A stretch of 64,000 nucleotides of DNA, taken from assembly GCA_009746045.1 (NCBI GenBank), contig RPFO01000065.1, positions 42,501-106,500 of the forward strand, in the 5' to 3' direction. The stretch comes from Mesostigma viride. Lineage: Eukaryota > Streptophyta > Mesostigmatophyceae > Mesostigmatales > Mesostigmataceae. Shown here one piece after another: positions 58,433 to 64,000 of this stretch. How positions within the stretch are numbered: the stretch's first letter is position 1; every line of letters starts with the position of its first letter. Under the pieces are notes generated by a model, which was given only the letters and a program-made list of their open reading frames with translations, was not told where the DNA came from and did no database searches. The translations under genes were made by a program, and so were the position numbers.

Positions 58433-60142
58433 TATAGATAGAGGTTTGCAAGGAGCCCGGCACAGTTAGTGCCCATAGGGATGCCGATAGCTTGTTGGTA
58501 TACATTGCCCGCAAAACAGATGAAGGTGTTATCAACAAGATAAGAGATCCAATGGACAAGGTCAGCCTTCGTGATAATATAATTATAACCATCCCGCGCG
58601 ATAGCACCTGCCGCGATCCCTGAGAGCCACGTTGCCGTGGGCTTGGTCTGAGAAACACGCACGTGCAGGTGGTTGCGCCCGTGAGGCCTACGTGCATACA
58701 GACGAGTAAGGAGGCTATCTAAACGAGCTTTCAAATCGTGCAAATCTAGTGTGGTATATAGAGTGGTGAAATCATAGGTGGCTATAGGCATAGGTATACG
58801 TTTCTCTGCTGCTGTCTTAGAACGGCTAAGGGCGGCAAGGCGTAGGCGTACTTGGGCTGAGTCTATGACGATCCAACTACCAGCGCATTCATACCCGGCA
58901 TTCGACAGCACCTCCACCCATAATGCATTGGCTTCGGGGAGAAGAGCATTCAAAGCATGGCAGATGAGTTTCGAGAGAGGCATCAGTGGGGCTGAATGCG
59001 ACGCAGCAATGGTGCGCAAAGCAACAGGAGTTTTGTGTAGCTTAAGAGTGAGATACAGATATGGGAACGTAGTGGTGGTGGCGCGTCGCTGCCGCTTAAG
59101 GAATGCCCGAGCAAAAATGTTTTGGCTGTGCAGAAAAGCCCGATGAGCAGCAGTGATACTGGCGGTGGACTGTGCACGCTGAACATAGGTAGGGCTGGAC
59201 GCCAACTCGTGTTGCAAAGTAGCAAGGTAGTGCTTCTTGCATATGAAAGCAAAGTTGTTGGCACTCTTGTCAACACACGTGATGATAAAGTCCTGCTTGA
59301 AGTGGTCAAGAAGTGCTTTATCTGTGGTGTTGAGCCAGGTGGTGCGGTGGACCTGCTGGAGACGGTAATCAAGCCTGGTGAGACGTGCCTTGCATTCGTG
59401 AATGACGGCGCGAAACCACGGTTCCATGGCAAGGGGAGCAAGCTGTAGGTCCGTGCTCATGGCATTGCAGAATTTGCGCAGTGATGTGGAGAGCAGTGCA
59501 TTCACCTCTTTGGCACACGTGCGCTGGACCCACGGCCGAAACTTGGTGCCTTTGGCAAAAAGGTCTACAAGCGTGTGGCTCGGCAGGATGCTGAGGTCAG
59601 CGGTCATGACGTGCTGTGAGGTGGGATCAAGGTACTTGAAATACCGTTGTTGTTGGCAGGGGCAGGGCCCTGCCAAGATGGTGGCCAGCTCGGTGGGCGT
59701 TGTATCGCGGCTGACCTTCCCGTTGCTGAAAACCATTTGTCCCAAGGTGGGAGAGTAATGCCAGGCGGCAATGGGAGTGCCGAAAGTGTTGCGCACCACG
59801 AGCGGCATCGCAGCCTGCACTTGCGGCAAATGCAGAATGTGTGGCAAACACAGCTCATCCATCGCAGCATGAATGAAAGGTGAGATCAGCAAACGGCGCG
59901 GACGCAGTGCATCTGCATTCCCATTGACACGGTGCCGAATGATACGTGAGAGAAGGCCTCGCAGACTAGTGGCATGGGAGCGGGGGACTTGCAGATCAGC
60001 TGGGGAGCACGACCCGACGGCAATGTGTAAGCTGGTAAGCTTCTTCAAGCTGCAGGCTTCGAGATAGGATGCATGAAAGTTGCCGCGTTGCATAAGCCGA
60101 GACATGTGACGTAAGCAGCGGAGACTGGTGGAGTAAAGGGAA

Positions 60143-61445
60143 CAGTGATTGGCCATACGCCGTATTATACGCCGTATTTAGCGTATTATGCGCGATACGC
60201 AAGCGGCGCGTACGAAAATGGGGTACTTTCATACGCAACGCGTATTTTTGCGCATTTTTGCGTATTTTCGCGTATTTTTGGCATATTTTTGGCTTACGAG
60301 GTGGGTGAATTTGCTTGCCTAGACTGCGGCGCGCCGACCTGTAGTAGGAACAAATAATTGCGTGATGAGCTAGCTAGTGTATAATGCACTAAAGCTAAAA
60401 GCGCTGTGACTTGTGAAGGCGGGAATGTGAACTGTGAAGGCGGGAAGGCTGAAGATTCATCATCCAGAAGGTGATAAGGTGTGCCAGCAACGTCGTGGTC
60501 GTCTGGCACCTCTATCGTAGCATATCGACATTCAGGCATGGCTGACACGAATGAGGAGTCAATGGAACACGATGATGATGTGCGGCCCGATGAAGAAGAG
60601 GCCACATCCGAAACTGTCTGGACATACATTAGCAAAGAGCGCATCCTCAAGAATGGGCAGCAGACAGATAACTACTACGTGGATGATGGAGTACTCCGTT
60701 ACAGGCTGCTGGTCGAGCAGGCGGAGAAGGAAAGCAATACCAGGAAGAGGAAGGCGACTAGTGACGCCAAGAAGCAGGCTGATGTGCGGGCGGCACTTAA
60801 AGGCAGGCTTGCAGACGTTGTAGAAACCGACGCCTCTAACTGGGTGTCCGCTCATGCCAGCAACACCTCGGGGCGCGCTGCTGGGGCGGCTGGGCCAAGC
60901 GGATCATCAAAGGGCCAATCCACCGACGGTAATTTGCCCGCACCTTATGGGCTCAGCAAAGAGCAGCTGGACGAGGAGCTGTGCAAGGCATTCATTTGCG
61001 CCTTTCAATGCCATCGACGCCCTTCAATGTCATCGACACCTCGGGGCAATGTATAGTGCATGCATATCTTGAGTTCTACAAATTCATTATCTATTATCCT
61101 TTCCAGTGAGTTGTGAATTGATACTGGTATTGATACTTAGTTGCATGTTGTCTCGATTTTGAAGAGAAACTATCAAGTTAGACCGTTAGAAACTATGCTT
61201 GTATTTAGGTAGTGATGGCAATGCCAAGGTCATGCTATATATGTCAGGTATAGGCAAAAGGTATGGCAAAAACACCAGCAGACCATGCGTGATTGCTCAG
61301 AATGTTGAAAAACCCTCAAAAGCCTGCCAAAAAAGGGGTTTTCAACAGTTAGCGTACGATCAGCGTATAATACATTATACACCGCGTATTATACATTATA
61401 CACCTGGGGCCGCGTACGACGCGTATCGCGTATGGCCAATCACTG
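60143..61445. mobile_element. 1.3-kb hAT-type element with 8-bp TSD
   Basis: Ends are an 18-bp perfect inverted repeat CAGTGATTGGCCATACGC (60143-60160 and 61428-61445). They are flanked by the 8-bp duplication AAAGGGAA (60135-60142 and 61446-61453). An 8-bp TSD and CA(G)...TG ends are hAT features. Subterminal zones are rich in GCGTATTA / CGTATTTTTGCG repeats, the expected transposase-binding repeats. It interrupts the Penelope-like ORF between its GIY-YIG and RT parts. Too short to carry a full hAT transposase. Confidence 0.82.
60541..61056 (+). pseudogene. Probable truncated hAT-transposase-like ORF
   Basis: 171 codons from MADTNEESMEHDDD (an upstream in-frame Met lies at 60481). It has an acidic head, then ETVWTYISKERILKNGQQTD, a Lys/Arg-rich helix (NTRKRKATSDAKKQAD) and a Gly/Ser/Ala linker, and ends near ELCKAFICAF. 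In the +1 frame the next residues read APFNAIDALQCHRHL, faintly like the PFNxxD segment of hAT transposases, implying a frameshift and loss of the rest. The transposase link is an inference from this and the host element. Confidence 0.45.
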
Positions 61446-62202
61446 AAAGGGAAGGATCGGTGGACACATGTGTGGAGGGTGGAGGGGCCGGGGTGACGCT
61501 GGGGGGATAGGGGCGATATGGGTGGAGATTGTGCTTCAGACGCCAGGCACGGATGAACATAAGAGGGCGGGGACGGAGGGGAGGCGGGCGGCGGCGAGAC
61601 CGAGCTTTGAAACTCTTGCCTTCAATGCAAAAACCGTGGGGCAGAAATGCATGTAACATTCGTTTCCAAAACGTTTCCCGATGCCCTGCGGCTTTGCGAA
61701 AAGCGGCGCCGGTAAAGGTGCCGGGGACATGTTCCAAGGGGACGACTCGCCAATCCCACCACCCGTATTGGGCCATGGCGCCATGTAGGGGGGTGTCGTC
61801 GTTGGCGGCAGGGCGGCCAATATGAAGGCGGCGTGCCGCTCGGACATGTTCCTGAAAACGCGTCCAGGCATCCCGTTGCGTCTGGCCAACGTAGATACGC
61901 TGAGGGTACCTGCGGTTGTAAATGGCATAAATGACGCGATGGGTGCTTACGGGGTGTGGGCGAGTGGAGTTGGTAAGCGACAAATGCGTGCGCTGTAAGC
62001 GCCGGAGGCGACGTAGAGTATGGTCATCCTTGCAGTGATGGTTATGGCGCGTGTTGATGCGACAACGCTTCCGCCATGCCTGTGAGGAGATACGATAGGG
62101 GAACTGCCGAGAAATAGCAGTGTACTTCCGGTAATCAATGCCACTGGATTGCCGTATTCTGTGGAGGGTAAGAGCATGCCAGAAAGTCATAAGGTGTTTC
62201 AT

Positions 62203-63141
62203 GATGATTCAGATGCACTGAGAGCTAAGACATCAAACAGAACCAGAGCGGAGCATATTGAGGTAAGTCAATATTCACTGCGTAACACCCGTTACGCGAT
62301 AGCGGTGGTCCATGATGCATCTCCCCGGGGCAGGATGTGGCTAACAACACAGCTGAATGGACTCGGAACATGTGGATTCCCAGTGGGGGGGCCTTCCAAT
62401 TGTCATACTTGACACCTCTTTCCTGTAACGAAAAGATTTCCCTTCTTCATGTTCCAGATGAGTCACCGTGCTCCTGCCTTTGTGTTTTTTTGGCGTTTGT
62501 AAAGAGATATGGGAGGGTAAACAAAAGCAAAGGCTGATATTGCCGTGTGGGGGGCCCGATCCTTGGTTAGTCTCTCAAGTGCCCACAGAAAAACACGAGA
62601 GTAGCACACACAGCGCGCAGCCCAGCCTAGCTCCCTCAGTAAAAGTAAAAGAAAAAGGACAAGAACAGCAAAACAAACGAGAACAAGAAAAAGAACAAAA
62701 CACAGACACGTAGTGCAATGTGAGCGGAATGATGGAGGAAGGTGAGAGGGGGACATCGTATTGAATGTGTAGGCATTGAGGCAGCCGAAGCGTCCCATCC
62801 CCGGGTACATTCGTGGCTTTCAAAAAAGCCACAACCTGCGTGGAAGAGGAAAATGCAGGAACGATGAGTATGATCCTGAAAACGAGGTTGAGGAAACGCG
62901 GAGAGGAAATGCCGGCCGCTGAAACGATTCCGATGGAACTATGGGTTTCGCCGACATGAGGCGGTGCAGCTGACTATCTCTATGGTGTCGTGTGTGACCG
63001 GGAGTGCCGGTTCACGTGCGCACTCGTCGGACTAGCCCGACGACATGTGTGCTTGGTTGCCCACGGCTGAAATCCTCTTGCCCGTCATGCAAAGGCCACG
63101 CCTCCTAGCCGAAAACGAACTATATTCAACCAATCTAATAT
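62203..63141. other. Sequence between the two Penelope-like copies
   Basis: On the minus strand this is upstream of the GIY-YIG start and downstream of the next copy's 3' end. It may be the 5' UTR of the first copy. A Lys/Gln-rich plus-strand stretch (62635-62715) is low complexity. I could not find the missing 5' half of the LINE here. Confidence 0.4.
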
Positions 63142-64000
63142 CAAAGAGACAACCAGCGCAGGCCAGAAATCGGGAGAATCCGGACCATGGTAGCTCGAGC
63201 CTGCCGTTATCTTTTCCGCGTTTTCGAGTCGTTCAGGATGATGAAGATGAATGGTGATGGAAATGTGTATCCTTGTGCATTGAAATTATGGCTGGCTTAC
63301 GTGTGGAGCGACTAGATGACCTAGACGGTGGGGCCGGAAACAGCATGCTTGATCAGGGCGTGTGTTTCTAGCCTAACTGGCCGGGAGTGTCTAGTGGTGA
63401 GCACCATTGCTGCGATCGCTCTCCCACCATTTACGAGGAAATACCCGCAAATGGAAAACCACTGAAAAGGTCTAGCTAGTCAGTCATCACGTTAGCCATG
63501 CCATGATTCCAAACGTCCAAGAACTGCACACGGTGCAAAGGCAAAAAGCCGGAGGACAGCACTTTCAAATGTGCGGCGGGAACCAAAAGCCCGCGGATGC
63601 CAGAAAACATCGTGTTGCGGCAGCGACGCGACGATGTGGACAACGAATCCAGTGCCAAGCTCGGAACGGCCGCAAAGGAGATCTGGCATCACAGGGTTCA
63701 GATGTGCGGAGATACTATGCGATCCAGCCGGTCCACGACCTGTTTGTAGAGCTTGTGCCAAGGGGCAGCACCGAACAGATGTGGGTGACGTTGCAAAAAA
63801 CATCGGACTTGACGGAGCATAATGGCTCGGTCATAGTCTTTGACCAATAAACGCTGCAAGAGCTCAACAAGAGTCGTGATGAAATCAACACGATAAGAAC
63901 AAAGACGGGAAAAACGATGTAACTGAGAAAGAACAACACCATATTTTGCTGTGTGGGAAAGGAGACTGTGAATATCGGGGTAACGAATAAAAGGAATTTG
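63142..64000 (-). mobile_element. Second Penelope-like copy, 3' part, running off the window
   Basis: Matches 55505-56364 almost base for base. I noted only about five differences in some 860 bp, including a one-base deletion near 63406. It covers the 3' UTR and the C-terminal coding end of the RT, same orientation as the first copy. The near-identity points to a recent common source; the tandem order is common for Penelope-like elements. Confidence 0.88.

Larger units (their letters stand above)
55505..62202 (-). mobile_element. Penelope-like element with N-terminal GIY-YIG then RT, interrupted twice
   Basis: The coding parts in order are 62202-61446 (GIY-YIG), 60134-58433 (RT, first part) and 56659-56062 (RT, last part), with a 557-bp 3' UTR ending at 55505. 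When one copy of each target duplication is kept, the three parts total 3057 nt and read as one frame of 1,018 codons with no stop. The GIY-YIG nuclease at about 90-195 shows VIYAIY, IYVGQT, R115, H119 and E176. The RT shows TYDFTTLYTTL (motif A), IGIPMGTNCAGLLANLYL (motif B) and CRYIDDVIAF (YIDD catalytic). GIY-YIG before RT is the permuted order described for Chlamys/Naiad-type Penelope-like elements, whereas canonical ones have it after RT. Integration is by target-primed reverse transcription. The start at 62202 is the first Met of the open frame. Confidence 0.85.

Noticed and set aside
62468-62832. Hydrophobic minus-strand frames between the two Penelope-like copies
   Set aside because: Low-complexity Lys/Gln-coding plus strand read backwards; no domain and no link to the flanking elements.

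Overview
This is a eukaryotic nuclear window, most likely from a microalga or other protist. The protein-coding genes have introns with GT...AG borders and C-rich polypyrimidine tracts. There are no operons or Shine-Dalgarno sites. Much of the sequence is LINE retrotransposons, Penelope-like elements, DNA transposons and very long simple-sequence arrays. The N-terminal GIY-YIG layout of the Penelope-like element is known mainly from the green lineage and protists, which fits a green alga, but the species cannot be named from the sequence.

Three host genes could be rebuilt exon by exon. (1) A ZDHHC16-like protein S-palmitoyltransferase lies on the minus strand (334-16127, 11 exons, 380 codons). 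Its introns hold five minisatellites that make up about 40% of the gene. (2) An amino-acid/auxin permease (AAAP) family transporter lies on the plus strand (17347-21935, 6 exons, 522 codons), divergent from the first gene across about 1.2 kb. (3) A SNAP-25-like Qbc-SNARE lies on the minus strand (48296-52500, 2 exons, 289 codons). Its single intron is mostly a 2.7-kb array of an 8-bp repeat. Each model is supported by family motifs that run across the splice junctions in frame.

22-48 kb is a graveyard of transposable elements. It contains several 5'-truncated LINEs with (TTAA)n, (TAAG)n or (ATCC)n tails, an ORF1-only LINE, a candidate 7.7-kb DNA element bounded by 33-bp inverted repeats, paired composite satellites, and a restriction-endonuclease-like retroelement C-terminus.

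52.8-64 kb is a nested stack on the minus strand. A LINE with an A-tail sits just upstream of the SNARE gene. It is broken at reverse transcriptase motif A by a Penelope-like element with GIY-YIG before RT. That element is itself interrupted by a 1.3-kb hAT-type element (8-bp target duplication) and a 1.77-kb element flanked by TA. Removing both insertions with one copy of each target duplication leaves a single open frame of 1,018 codons. A second, nearly identical Penelope-like copy begins at 63.1 kb and runs off the window. Three tiny insertions (36, 11 and 9 bp) of the same Penelope tail, each between perfect target duplications, lie elsewhere in the window.
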